Origin: Ochotona curzoniae | Lineage: Eukaryota; Chordata; Mammalia; Lagomorpha; Ochotonidae | NCBI RefSeq assembly: GCF_017591425.1 | Contig: NW_024465777.1 | Coordinates: forward strand, 1,798,001 to 1,862,000 | Length of the DNA stretch: 64,000 nucleotides | Reading direction: 5' to 3' | In this document: in pieces, positions 21,567 to 31,853 of the stretch | Position numbering within the stretch: position 1 is the first letter of the stretch | Layout of the letters: each line of letters begins with the position of its first letter | The notes under the pieces: generated by a model | Database searches by the model: none | The model's input: only the letters and a program-made list of their open reading frames with translations | Told to the model about the DNA's origin: nothing | Made by a program: the position numbers and the translations under genes

Positions 21567-21728
21567 GGGCCAGTGCTGTGACACAGCAGGTTTAAGCAAG
21601 CCCCTACCTACAGGGTCAGGATCCCACATGCGCTCGGACCGAGTCCCAGCCAGTGCACTTCCGATCCAGCTCCTCTCTCTCTCTCACCTGTATCTGTGCC
21701 TTCCTCCGACCCCCCCCCCCAAAAAAAA
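21567..21728 (+). mobile_element. C-SINE with internal deletion
   Basis: GGGCCAGTGCTGTGACACAGCAGG head joins after CCGATCCAGCTCC directly to CTCTCTCTCTC and a tail. About 130 bp is missing. Confidence 0.65.
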
Positions 21729-22012
21729 GTTAGCCTATGGATGATTCCAAATGGCTTGCGCTCCACAGAAATGACGTGGCCCCTGCTGTGTGACAAGTCA
21801 AGTGCAGCACCGGAAAACACCAGTGAGGGCTACAAGTTCCAACAAAAGCAGAGCAGAGCACATTGGCAGAAAATACCTCTTCCTTTTATTCTGCTTTAGG
21901 TCAGCCAAATATTTCCTGTCAAGGCTCAACTAACTCACCGCACTCGTCTATTCATTCGTATAGGGGCGGAAATGTCCTCCACGGCAGATTATACTAAAGT
22001 TCTCAGAGACGG

Positions 22013-22320
22013 GGTGCTTCAAAAAGTTCACACAAAGCAGGACTAGAGATATCTATTTTGGATGGAACTTTTGTGATTACTGTAGTGAGGGGGAAACAAT
22101 GGGAGAGAGGGGAACAGGAAAGACAGGAAAGAAATCCCTGAGTCTATGGAACTCTATCATGAAAACTAAAAAGATAACCAAGAAATCCATGCGTATACGT
22201 GGATTATTCCTACAGTTTGTGGAAATGCAAATCATGGAAAATCTATGTAGGGATTTTAACAAAAAAAAATCTTCACACCAAAATAATCTTACCATTCACA
22301 CCCTCTCCTCATAAACTTTT
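22013..22320. mobile_element. Mariner-like MITE candidate
   Basis: GGGTGCTTCAAAAAGTTCAC at the left, TCTATTTTGGATGGAACTTTTG, then on the right AAATGCAAATCATGG and CACACCAAAATAATCTTACC. The same two halves recur at 46,560-46,640 (left) and 47,330-47,440 (right). The family name is unknown to me. The middle of this copy carries an insertion or is diverged. Confidence 0.45.
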
Positions 22321-22321
22321 T

Positions 22322-22610
22322 TTTCCCAAGATTTGTTTATTTGAAAGGAAGACAAAGAGGGAGAGAGAAAAAAGGATCTTCCATCCACCAGGTTCACCGC
22401 CCAAATGACAACAGCCAGGACAAAGCCAGGAGCCAGTAACTCCAACAAGGTCTCCTTTTCTTTATTTGGCAGAGACCCAAATGCAGGGCCGCTACCCACT
22501 GCACCTCAAGGCCACCGGCTGGCCGCTGAATCGGAAGTCCAGAATAGCCAAGACCCCAACCACACGCGGACACAGCAACGGGGGCACCCCAAGGAGCAGC
22601 TCCTCCACAG
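22322..22610 (-). mobile_element. Old C-SINE
   Basis: AAGATTTGTTTATTTGAAAGG, ACCAGGTTCACCGCCCAAATGAC, GCAGAGACCCAAATGCAGGGCCGC. The head is lost near 22,610. Confidence 0.65.
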
Positions 22611-22659
22611 CTTTTGAAAGTTCCCTCGAATGTCACCCTACTTATCAAAACAATTTACA

Positions 22660-22975
22660 GGTGCTGACGCCACGGCATAGCAGGTCTTAACCTCTATCCG
22701 CCAGTGCCAGCATCCCAAATGGGCACTGGTTCAAGTCTCAGCTGCTCTACTTTGGATCCAGCCACCTGTTAATAGCCTGGAAATGCAATGGGAGATGGTC
22801 CAGACCTTGAGCCCCTGCACCCACATGCAGAGCCAGATTGTTCCTGGATCTGGCGTGGCCTGGATCAGCTCCAGCCACTGCAGCTATGTGGGAAGTGACC
22901 CAGTGGACAAAATATCTGTCTTCCCTTCCCACTCTAACTCTGCCTTTTCAATAAAAATAAATGAATCTTTAAAAA
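22660..22975 (+). mobile_element. C-SINE, older, full length
   Basis: AGGTGCTGACGCCACGGCATAGCAGG head, CACTGGTTCAAGTCTCAGCTGC box B region, end CTGCCTTTTCAATAAAAATAAATG. Confidence 0.8.
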
Positions 22976-22984
22976 ACCAAAAAA

Positions 22985-23115
22985 TTCTAGAAAATGAATG
23001 CCATTAGTCTCATTTCAGAGGTTAGGACACTGAAGCTCAAGATATTTATCTGAAATTGTTAAATAAGTATCTGGGTTGTGATTTTAATTCAGGTTTGACA
23101 ACAAATTCTTGAGTT
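22985..23115 (-). mobile_element. MIR fragment
   Basis: GTCTCATTTCAGAGGTTAGGACACTGAAGCTCAAG then a TATCTGGGTTGTGATTTTAATTCAGG section is inverted MIR. Confidence 0.6.
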
Positions 23116-23139
23116 TTTTTCACTGTAACATTTAAACTT

Positions 23140-23434
23140 TTTTTTCATTTATTTTTATTGGAAAGGGAGATTTACAGAATTGAGACTGAAAGATCTATCC
23201 ACTGATTCAATCCCCAGATGGTTACAACAGAACACACAATCCAAAGCCAGAAGCTTCTTCCAGGTCTCCCACACAAATACAGTGTCTCAAGACTTTGGAA
23301 CATCTTCCAGTTTTCCCAGGCTAGAAACAAGGAGCTGGAGGAGCAGTGAAGCAAATGGAGACATGAACTGGCATCCATACTGGATGCTGGTGCTTAGAGG
23401 TGGAAGATTAGCCAGTTGAGCCTACATGCCAGTC
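23140..23434 (-). mobile_element. C-SINE
   Basis: Inverted tail TTCATTTATTTTTATTGGAAAGG, then diverged body and head ending TACATGCCAGTCCC. Confidence 0.8.
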
Positions 23435-23513
23435 CCATGAACATTTTACATTTTAAGCCTCCCTATCTCAAATCACATACACTAAATGTGGCATACTAAA
23501 AAATCATGTAGGG

Positions 23514-23836
23514 TCCGGCGCGGTGGCCTAGAGGCTAAAGTCCTTGCCTTGAACATGCTGTGATCCCAGTGGGCACTGGTTCTAATCCCAGCAGTCCCAC
23601 TTCCCATCCAGCTCCCTGCTTATGACCTGGGAAAGCAGTCAAGGACGGCCCAAAGCTTTGGGACCTGCACTCACATCGGAGACCCGGAAGAGGCTCTGGT
23701 CTCCTGACTTCAGATCGGCACAGCACTGGCCATTGCACTCACTTGGGGAGTGAATCATCGGATGGAAGATCTTCCTCTCTGTCTGTCCTCCTCTCCGTAT
23801 ATCTGACTTTGCAATAAAAATAAATACATCTTTTTT
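23514..23836 (+). mobile_element. C-SINE, full length
   Basis: Head GGGTCCGGCGCGGTGGCC, end TGACTTTGCAATAAAAATAAATACATC. The next copy is inserted into its tail in the opposite direction, giving a tail-to-tail inverted pair. Confidence 0.93.
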
Positions 23837-24163
23837 TTAATATTTATTTTTATTATTTTTTTTCATTGGAAAGGCGGATATACAGAGAGGAGAGACAGAG
23901 AGGAAGATCCTCCGTCTGATGACCCACTCCCCAAGTGAGCGCAACAGGCCGATACTCTGCCGATCCGAAGCCAGGAGCTTCCTCCGGGTCTCCCACGCGG
24001 GTGCAGGGTCCCAAAGCTTTGGGCTGTCCTCGACTGCTTTCCCAGGCCACAGGCAGGGAGCTGGAAGGGAAGAGGGGCTGCCAGGATTAGAACCGGCGCC
24101 CATATGGGATCCCGGGCGTGCAAGGCGAGGACCTTTAACCACTTGCGCCATCGCGCCGGGCCC
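23837..24163 (-). mobile_element. Young C-SINE in the tail of another
   Basis: Youngest-type body (GATTAGAACCGGCGCCCATATGGGATCCCGGGCGTGC on the plus strand) with head ending GCGCCGGGCCC. Target duplication AATACATCTTTTTTTT at 23,823-23,838 and 24,164-24,179, allowing for the T run. Confidence 0.95.
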
Positions 24164-24234
24164 AATACATCTTTTTTTTTTATAAAAACATGCAATAAAC
24201 GTTCACTGAATCATTGTTAAATGGAGTTCCTGTT

Positions 24235-24405
24235 TTGTGGTTTCAGCCTGGCCAGTCTCAGCTGCTGTAAATACGTGGGAAGTAAACCAGAAGATATAAA
24301 ATTCATTCATTCTCTCTCACCCTCTCTCTCCTTGTATGTATTACACACACACACACCCCTCCCTGCCACTCTGCCTTTCAAATAAAAATATTTTTTAAAA
24401 AAAGC
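24235..24405 (+). mobile_element. C-SINE 3' half
   Basis: GTGGTTTCAGCCTGGCCAGTCTCAGC to CTCTGCCTTTCAAATAAAAATATTTTTT, with a short AC microsatellite in the T/C-rich end. The 5' half is absent. Confidence 0.7.
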
Positions 24406-24954
24406 TAATAATGAACTTCAGAATCCTGCAACACACTTTAATATCAGTATAGCCTTCTTACAATTCAACATTTTCCAATACATCTCAACAACAAAACTCT
24501 TCAACTCTTACTAGTGATAAAAATTCCATCCCATCAAACTTCCCTACAGAAGTAAAATCACTTAAATGATTTCCCTGCCCCATTCATTCATCATCTTCTC
24601 CATGTTTCTGTGTTTATATATATAAACCATTTGCTACAATCACAATTTAGTTTTACATCTGCAAATAATCAAGGCTATAATACAAGTATGCACAGTAGGC
24701 AATAATACCCGCTGAACAAACACATTTAGAATAAAAGTGACTAATGTGAATTAGATTTCTAAGGAGTGCCAGTAACTGCAGATTAAAGTCTAAATTCCTC
24801 GTTTTGTCACTCAAGGTCCAGACATGTTGACTACTATCTTTTTCCATCCTTGGACAGGCTATCTAAGGACATGTTTCTTTGTTATACCTTTGTCCAGACA
24901 CTGCCTCTGCCAGGATCCTGCTCTGTGTCATCAAATCTATTCCAGAAAGAACTC
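24406..24954. other. Unassigned AT-rich tract
   Basis: 24,750-24,840 (GCAGATTAAAGTCTAAATTCCTCG...CACTCAAGGTCCAGACATG) and 24,880-24,950 may be an eroded L2 on the plus strand that ran through the SINE at 24,955. No gene recognised. Confidence 0.35.
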
Positions 24955-25245
24955 AGAGGTGGGCGCTGTGGCACAGCTGCTCTGTTGCTTCCTGGGATGC
25001 CTGCATCTCGTGCTGGAGTGTGCCAGTCTGAGTACGGGCTCCTTTCCTTACAGATACAGTTTTTGCTCGTGGATCTGGGAAAGCAGCAAATGATGGCTCA
25101 AATGCTTGGGCTGCCGCCACTCTCCCAGGAGACAGAGTTCCAGGCTTCCGGCTTTGGCCTTGTCCAGCCCTGGCTGTCACGGGCATGTGAGGAGAGACTC
25201 AGCAATGGAGGGCCTCCATCTGTATCATTCGCCTCACTCCTTCAA

Positions 25246-25248
<3 letters not shown>
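24955..25248 (+). mobile_element. Old C-SINE ending in a CA microsatellite
   Basis: AGGTGGGCGCTGTGGCACAGC head, body with GGGAAAGCAGCAAATGATGG, end CACTCCTTCAAATACACAC that runs straight into (CA)22. Confidence 0.78.

Positions 25249-25292
<44 letters not shown>
25249..25292. repeat. (CA)22 microsatellite
   Basis: Forty-four uninterrupted bases of CA, grown from the tail of the preceding SINE. Confidence 0.97.
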
Positions 25293-25299
<7 letters not shown>

Positions 25300-25689
25300 A
25301 GAAAAGAAAGCCCCTCCCCAACCTGGCAACACCTCTGTGATGAACGCACTATTCTCTCGTACAGTGTACTCAGAAACATCTGTATGCATATTTATGCCAT
25401 ATTGTTCCAATTAACAAGATAAAACTTTTTGTAGGTGTAGAACAATTTTTTTTGGCACTCTCGCCAATACGATGTTATGAATAGAAGGACTATTCCATAA
25501 AGATCTTTTAGGGAAAAAACAAAACAGGGAAGAAAAAGCAATAGCCTCGGGATCCACCAAATTAATACTTTCATAAAGTCAATCCTGAATTTCTCGTTCA
25601 CTTAAAAAATTCACAGAATCTGGTCATTGTCTTTCCTTTGCATATCACACACACATATTTTCCCACCACTATCTAATCTGTCAGCTTCA

Positions 25690-26045
25690 TACACACCAGC
25701 CTCACCCTCACAAATGCCGATTCATTTTCACCTTAGATCTTACCACTTGTTCCGCCTTCCCTCAGCTGCGATCTCCCTGGAATTCACATCCCACTCAAAT
25801 GTCACTTTCTCAGAAAATATTTTAGCAAATGGCCTTCTCTAAATGTGCAGTTTTCCATTAATCCTTAATGTATTAAATTATTTTTCTCTATCTCTATCCC
25901 AAGCTATTCTGTTAATCTACCAATCTCTCCCAACCAGTACACAGAATCCTGAAGGAGGGATTTTGTCAGTCTCCAGGCGGCAGCCCAGTGCCCACATGGC
26001 AATCTTAGATGCAGAAGGCCGTCATAAATATCAACCCTTTAGCTA
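25690..26045 (+). mobile_element. L2 LINE 3' part
   Basis: GATCTCCCTGGAATTCACATCCCACTCAAATGTCACTTTCTCAG, TGGCCTTCTCTAAATGTGC, then TCCTGAAGGAGGGATTTTGTCAG and GGCAGCCCAGTGCCCACATGGCA give the canonical order of the L2 3' end. Confidence 0.72.
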
Positions 26046-26049
26046 ATCC

Positions 26050-26583
26050 TGTAGTTCCCCAGAGCATGAGCAATGTTTTCTACTCTTTCATCTCACACAG
26101 CCTGTAACAGGCTGAATGCATCCTCGTAGATCAATGCTTAGCTAATGAGAACAGAAACAGGCTTTCCTTTCCTGGCACAACCCTCCAGCTGTATCTACAA
26201 GCCCATAAATATCTGTTAAGTACCTACTATGAACTAAGTGCGGGGTTAGAAGTCATTCTAATTTCTGCTTCTATTTATCATGTTCATCATAGATATTCTA
26301 AAAATCCCAACACTTGATCATAAACTAAAGACACTCTGACGCCTCCCTTCCCAGCTGTCAGGTGACATCCCTTTATGAGTAATGAAATGCAGCTAATGAC
26401 AGTCACCTGCAGGGCATCATATAAATACAGCGGGTATTTTTTATGTCAGCATACCACGCAGAGAACATGGGTATCCATGTAAGTCGATCTCTTATGTACT
26501 TTTCCAGCTGTAACTATTTGGTTGATTTTCAAAACAAACTTTAACATATAATTACACCAAAATTGAGAACAGTACAGGATCCA
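26050..26583. other. Low-repeat tract with a possible conserved element
   Basis: The stretch 26,340-26,450 is clean of recognised repeats and rich in transcription-factor-like motifs (CAGGTGAC E-box-like, GCTAATGA homeodomain-like, TATAAATA). 26,205-26,255 looks like an old MIR/L2 end (GTTAAGTACCTACTATGAAC). Confidence 0.3.
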
Positions 26584-26803
26584 GAAAATGAACACTAAGG
26601 TACAAAAAATAGTGACTAAAGAAGTCAGAAACAGAAAAACCTATCCATGGCAAATACAACTTCCAGTCCAATATAGGCTTAGTCCTTTAAAGAAAATGAA
26701 ATACTAAAGTACAAACAAATAATGACCTTCTGGTTAGGAACAGAAAAAACTACCCATAGCAAATACAACTTCCAGTCCAGCATAGGGTAGGTTCCTTTCT
26801 TTA
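26584..26803 (+). repeat. Diverged 109-bp tandem duplication
   Basis: Two copies, 26,584-26,692 and 26,693-26,803. Both have GAAAATGAA...ACTAA-GTACAAA, an AACAGAAAAA(A)CTA block, and the exact 20-mer CAAATACAACTTCCAGTCCA starting at 26,651 and 26,760. Confidence 0.9.
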
Positions 26804-26817
26804 AAAAAAAAGGGGGG

Positions 26818-27072
26818 GGGGGAGGTGGCAGGGAATAGCAGACTACGCCTCAACCTGTGATGTCAGTATCCCACATGGGCTCCAGTTCAGACACTGGTTG
26901 CAAAACCTCCAATCCAACTCCCTGCTAATGGTCTGGGAAAGCAGCAGAGGATGGCCCAAAGCATTGGAACACTGCACCCACATGGGAGACCCAGAGTAAG
27001 CTCCTGGCTCCCTGCTTCAGGTCTGCTCAGATCTGGCCATTTTACCATTTGGGGAGTGAACAAAGGGATATG
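26818..27072 (+). mobile_element. C-SINE, older
   Basis: Starts behind an A9G10 run, with GGCAGGGAATAGCAGACTACGCC head and end GGGGAGTGAACAAAGGG. Its 3' end is replaced by the inverted copy that follows. Confidence 0.7.
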
Positions 27073-27315
27073 TCTATATTTGTTAGTTAGAGAGAGGAGA
27101 TGTTCCAACTGCTGGTTTATTCCCCAAACGGTCCTAATGGCTGGGGCCAAGCCAGGCCTAATCCAAAAGCCAGGTAACCTCATCCAGGTCTCCCACATTG
27201 GTAGAGGGGCCCAACCACTCAGGTATAGCAGCTACGACTTAAACTGGCAGCCCAACATGGAATGCTGGTGTCGTAGCCAGCAGCTTAACCCGTTGCATCA
27301 CAATGCTGGTCCCTG
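27073..27315 (-). mobile_element. Old C-SINE
   Basis: GAGAGGAGATGTTCCAACTGCTGGTTTATTCCCC, then head side with CACAATGCTGGTCCC. Confidence 0.68.
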
Positions 27316-27490
27316 TTGTACCAATGCTGAATGCTAAAGAATTCAGGATTTACAGGTCATGATATATGAAACTTGCTTTAAAATATTGCAGGGAAAAAAA
27401 AGAGAAATAAAGCAATGTAACAAAACAGTAATTAACTGTGAGTGTGGATGAGTGATTGCCAACATTTTTGCTTTTTAAATACATATTTCC

Positions 27491-27660
27491 AGGGCCAGCA
27501 CCATAGCTCAACAAGCTAATCCTCCAGCTTCAAGTGCCAGCATTCCACATGGGTGCCGGTTCTAGTCCTGACTGCTTTACTTCCTACTTGCTATGATGTG
27601 GCAAATTCCTATTGTAGCAATCTGGAAAATAAACTACTGGGTGGGAGATTTCTCTCTCTG
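27491..27660 (+). mobile_element. C-SINE with internal deletion
   Basis: GGGCCAGCACCATAGCTCAACAAGC head and GGTGCCGGTTCTAGTCC box B region join a short 3' end (AATCTGGAAAATAAACTACTGG). Confidence 0.72.
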
Positions 27661-27729
27661 CCGTTAGAAGAAATAGATTTTACTGAGAAAACTTTAAAGT
27701 GTGTATTGATTGTAAACTCACAGTGAAAG

Positions 27730-28042
27730 GTTAGCACACAAGTCAAGTCACTGCCTGGGACAGCCACATCCGATACTGGAGTGCTGGTTCTGTCCTGGCT
27801 ACTACACTTCTGATCCAACCTCCTGCTGTTGTATGCGCTGGGAGGAAGTACAGATGGCTGAAATACTTGAATCCCTGCCACCAGCAAGCAAGATCCAGAT
27901 GGAGTTCCTGGATCTTGGCTCAGCCTGGCCCAGCTCCAGCTGTTCCTGGTATTTGAGGAGCAAATCAGCAGATGGAAGATACATCTCTCTGTCTCTTCCT
28001 GTCTCTGTGCCTTTCAAACAAACAAATATTTTCTTAAAAATA
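27730..28042 (+). mobile_element. Old C-SINE
   Basis: CACACAAGTCAAGTCACTGCCTGGGACAGCC head, end CTGTGCCTTTCAAACAAACAAAT. Confidence 0.72.
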
Positions 28043-28044
28043 AA

Positions 28045-28397
28045 ATCACAATGAACTCATTATATACTAACAGAAATAACACTTTATGAAAAACAATTAC
28101 ATTTTCCATAAACAAAAGACAATTGGTCTTACACTTTGCAAATCTCTTTTTTTGCAAATCTCCTTAATATCTGTTACTGCATTCTTAAGTCTCCCTCCAT
28201 GTTCAATTGTAATATGGCATTTTAAGTATAGCAAAAATCCAACTTTACAAAATATGTCTTTGGAAAGGGAGTATTTTAATAATCTAAAATGGCAGATACT
28301 TTTTTTTGTTTTTTGACATTATATCATAGCTTATTAGGTGGCAGTTTCCTTCCCCGCCCCCACTTTTACTTAGTTTTATTTTGCAGGCATTCAAAGT
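28045..28397. other. Unassigned AT-rich tract
   Basis: A local duplication of TTTGCAAATCTC(C/T)TT at about 28,135-28,165. Otherwise nothing recognised. Confidence 0.3.
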
Positions 28398-28407
28398 AGC
28401 AACTTAA

Positions 28408-28743
28408 GGTCAGGCGCGGCGGTGTAATGGCTAAAATCCTTACCTTGCATGTGCCAGGATCCCAATGGGCACCACTCATGTCTCAGCTGTTCCACTTCCC
28501 ATCCAGCTCCCTGCCTGTGGCCTGGGAAAGTAGTCAAGGACGGCTGAAATTCTTGGGATCCTCCACCCACATGGGAGACCTGGAAGAAGTTCTAGGAACC
28601 TGGCCTTGGATCAGCTCAGCTCTGGCCCTTGCATCCACTTGGGGAGTGAACCAGTGGAGGGAAGATCTTTCTCTGTATCTATCCTCTCCGCAAATCAGAC
28701 TTAACAATAAAAGTTTTTAAATCTTAAAAAAAAAAAAAAAAGG
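28408..28743 (+). mobile_element. C-SINE, full length, with target duplication
   Basis: Head GTCAGGCGCGGCGGTGTAATGG, end AACAATAAAAGTTTTTAAATC and A15 tail. Target duplication AGCAACTTAA at 28,398-28,407 and 28,744-28,753. Confidence 0.93.
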
Positions 28744-28904
28744 AGCAACTTAACCACCCTACCACATATCTACCCCAAGTGGTATGTGCTAATTCTTTAA
28801 AAGTTAGCTGCAATGTGGACTCTGGAACCATTTAAATGCACTTTTCACAATGCTGTATAGTACCTGTTGACCTCACTGCAGGTTTCTATTAACTTTTATT
28901 TATG

Positions 28905-29035
28905 CAGCATCCTTATGCAGCAGGTAAACAACTACCTTCAGGGACAGCATCCCATCTGGGAGAAGGAACTACGGATAGAAAATCTCTGTTGAACCATCTT
29001 TCTGTAACTGCCTTTCAATTAAATAAAATAAGCCT
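28905..29035 (+). mobile_element. Short C-SINE with internal deletion
   Basis: TATGCAGCAGGTAAACAACTACC head joins GGGAGAAGGAAC and an end with TAACTGCCTTTCAATTAAATAAAA. Confidence 0.55.
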
Positions 29036-29121
29036 TGCATAAATTTACTTCTTACATATATAAATTTATATATTTACATACAAATTTTTTTTTAAAGTAT
29101 GCTTTAACGTTTCCCTTTTTT

Positions 29122-29407
29122 AGGTGTATTTATGTTTTTGAAAGGCAGAGTTACAGAGAGATCTTGCATCCACTGGCTCATGCTCCAAATGGCCACAATC
29201 ACCAGACCTGGGCCAGGGTGAAGCCAAGAGCCAGGAGCCTCATCTGAATCTCCCATGAGACTGCAGGGGCCCAAGCATTGGAGGTACCTTCTGTTGTTTT
29301 CCTAGGCATGTTAGATGGGAGGCTGAGCAGCTAGGACTCAAAGCAGCATGCATTTGGAACGTGACAGCACAGGCAGCAGCTTAGTCACTGGGCCACAAGC
29401 ACAGCCC
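29122..29407 (-). mobile_element. Old C-SINE
   Basis: GGTGTATTTATGTTTTTGAAAGGCAGAG, CTGGCTCATGCTCCAAATGGCC, head ending GGCCACAAGCACAGCCCC. Confidence 0.78.
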
Positions 29408-29409
29408 CA

Positions 29410-29700
29410 ATATCAAATATTGCTTACAACAGCCTGGAAGTAGAAAACAACCCAAATGCTCACCAACTAATGAAAAGATTTTTTAAAATGGGAAATATCA
29501 ATGAAAGCACCAAATTCTCAACTCATTATATACTGAGTAAGGTATGTGGTATAATGAAGTAATACTGATAAACACCCATAAATACACAGTCTCTTACACA
29601 GAGACAAAAGTAGACAAATATTACACATTACACGTAAAATCGGGTATGCAAAAATGCAGAACTTATAAGTCTGCAAGACTTCTTAGTTGAGGTGTCTAAA
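29410..29700 (+). mobile_element. Ancient L1 (L1M-type) end of ORF2 region
   Basis: ACAGCCTGGAAGTAGAAAACAACCCAAATGCTCACCAACTAATG followed by CATTATATACTGAGTAAG is the order seen in old mammalian L1 near the end of ORF2 and start of the 3' UTR. Not coding. Confidence 0.6.
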
Positions 29701-29716
29701 TTAGATGGGTCCTTCT

Positions 29717-29932
29717 TTTTTAAGGATTTATTAGTTTTATTAGAAAGTCAGATTTACAGAGAGGAGAGACAGAAAGATCTTTCATCCCGATTCACTCCCG
29801 AAACGGCCAGGACAGCCTGAGATGAGTTGAGCCGAGCCAAAGCCAAGAGCCAGGAGCCAGGAACTTCTTCCTAGTCTCCCAGGTGGGTGCAGGGTCCCAA
29901 GGATTTGGGTCATTCTCTACTGCTTTCCCAGA
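29717..29932 (-). mobile_element. C-SINE missing its head
   Basis: Inverted tail TTTTTTAAGGATTTATTAG through GCTGCTTTCCCAG-like sequence at 29,921-29,930, after which the head third is absent. Confidence 0.8.
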
Positions 29933-30460
29933 TAAATTAGATATTAAAGAAGGGACAGAAGTCTCTCCACACAGACAAGGGAGCAGAGATGCTTTCAGTC
30001 CATGGATTGGTCTATATAATAACATTACAAAGCTGAACAAATCATTTCTCCAGTTTGAATTGAGAAAGCTTCCTGGTAAAATTTAAGCTCATTGTTTGGA
30101 GTAAATAGAATCTAATCATATATAAAAAACGAAAGACTGGGCTCTAAGGAAATAGCAAACAATAAGCAAATCACACCTGGAAAGGCACATAATTAATTTA
30201 GCATGACTGGGGTTACCCAGATTAGCCCTGAGTAGTTGCTGATGGACAAAGACTCAGGTAGCACTTCAGTACAAAGACCACTACGACTTGTATGTTAGAT
30301 AAAGGTTACATGCCAGATAACCTGATTTAATCTACCTGCAGCTATCAATCCTTCAGCTTTTACAATAAACCAGAGATAAACACTAATATCAGAATTTTAA
30401 CAAGAAGCTCAACTTCAGAAAGGCTATTAACAGCTCAGAGTACTGCATCCAAGCATTCTA
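29933..30460. other. Unassigned AT-rich tract
   Basis: No repeat or gene recognised. Confidence 0.3.
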
Positions 30461-30464
30461 TTAG

Positions 30465-30665
30465 GCATTCTAAACTCATACTTCACTTAATCCTTGAAAC
30501 AAACCCAAGAACTAGCATTAGTACTTCTACCTTTCAGATGAAGTTCAGGGAGGTGAGCAATTTGTTCAGGATCACACTGCTATTAATATGCAGAACTGGG
30601 AATGAAGCCCAAGTCTGCCCAAGCCTCAAGCTCTCTTCAACAGGATACGCTAGTCCATCTCCCCC
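30465..30665 (-). mobile_element. MIR, long inverted copy
   Basis: TCACTTAATCCTTGAAACAAACCC, ACCTTTCAGATGAAGTTCAGGGAGGTGAGCAATTTG, GGATCACACTGCTATTAATATG and AACTGGGAATGAAGCCCAAG in order. Confidence 0.7.
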
Positions 30666-31035
30666 TGAAACACTACTGACTGACTAGCTTTGGTCCTTCC
30701 ATCCTCTGCATTTCCTTGATTACCTTGCATGGACAGGAACAATCTACACTTGCTGAAAACAGCCTCTCTGCCAATCCGAAGGGACAGCACTAGCAATGCT
30801 AGCCAAGAAAAACCCTGTGTTAACAGGTGGCTTTTCGAAAACTCTTTTCAAAGATTTTTCCGAAAGACAGGGAAGAGCTTCTAAGGCAATAATAGCCAAC
30901 TAGCCTGAAAGAGAGATGCAAAAGAATCTTGTCATCAAAAAGAGGGAGAGGGTAAGTTTAACCAAGATCTGATCACAGCCATGTGGAGACCATGCAGTAT
31001 GTAATGGAGCAAAATCAGGTGTTACAGCTGGGAGA
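30666..31035. other. Unassigned tract
   Basis: No repeat or gene recognised. Confidence 0.3.
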
Positions 31036-31039
31036 GGCA

Positions 31040-31175
31040 TGGAGCAGCAGGAGGATGTAGGTAGGTAGGTAGGAAGAGAGGAGAGGCGGGGGCTGTGAGG
31101 GAAAGAGGGAGAGGAGGAGAAAGAGGCGAGGGGAGAGGGGTGATATGGAGAAAGGGGGAGGGGAGAAAGCAAAAA
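31040..31175 (+). repeat. Purine-rich (AG/GGTA) low-complexity tract
   Basis: Almost pure A/G on the plus strand, with a GTAGGTAGGTAGGTAGG core at 31,056-31,072 and GGGAGAGGAGGAGAAAGAGG-like runs. Gives long artificial Arg/Gly/Glu frames. Confidence 0.9.
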
Positions 31176-31853
31176 CCTAAAAGCACGTATATCTTAAAAA
31201 CACCTCTGAAAACTGGCAGGAAGGACACAGTACAGCCCGGAGGACTCAGCCAGAGCAGTGCAAGAGTTAAATCTAAGACACAGCTCAGGGCAGCCTCTAA
31301 TCCACAGGCAGCTCAGGTCTTCCCCTTCTTTCACCTTCTTTTTCTTTCCTACATTAAAAAAAAAAAAAAAAAACCCACAACGAAGGTGTTTTCTCAGTAC
31401 TCAGAAAATCTGATATCCCTCAAATGCCGTTTCTCAGCCTGCTGGATGGCTCGCCAGAACATGAGAACGACACTGCATCATGCTCCCCACCCTAGAGCAG
31501 CAAGCAAACCAAAGCCCCGAGACAGCAGGAGGATCTTCTCTCTCACTCCAAACAGGACGGGCCATCCTGCTTCTCCAGAAAGGATGTTACTACAACACTC
31601 ATCCCAAACCACCTCTCTTGTTCTTTCACACCGAAATGAAACAGTCTTTTAATTGTATTTATTTTCATTGTGTTCTGGTGTCCTTAGAAGTGCCTTCATA
31701 TTTTCTCATTTGTAGGCCAGACCTCTCTTATGGAAATGTTGGACAAGGTACTTGAAAAACTGAAAACCACAACAACTAACTAATATTTAGCTGTATTCAC
31801 TTTGTTTTCTAAGCCTGTTGCATGAATTCACTTCTTTACTCCTAACAATAACC
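31176..31853. other. Unassigned tract
   Basis: An isolated A18 run at 31,355-31,372 follows TTTCTTTCCTACATT. No SINE body precedes it. No exon-like frame. Confidence 0.3.

Noticed and set aside
24850..25422. 190-residue plus frame
   Set aside because: C-SINE body followed by His/Thr translation of the CA microsatellite.
31095..31652. 185-residue plus frame
   Set aside because: Begins in the purine-rich tract and has no recognisable domain. Low-complexity artefact.
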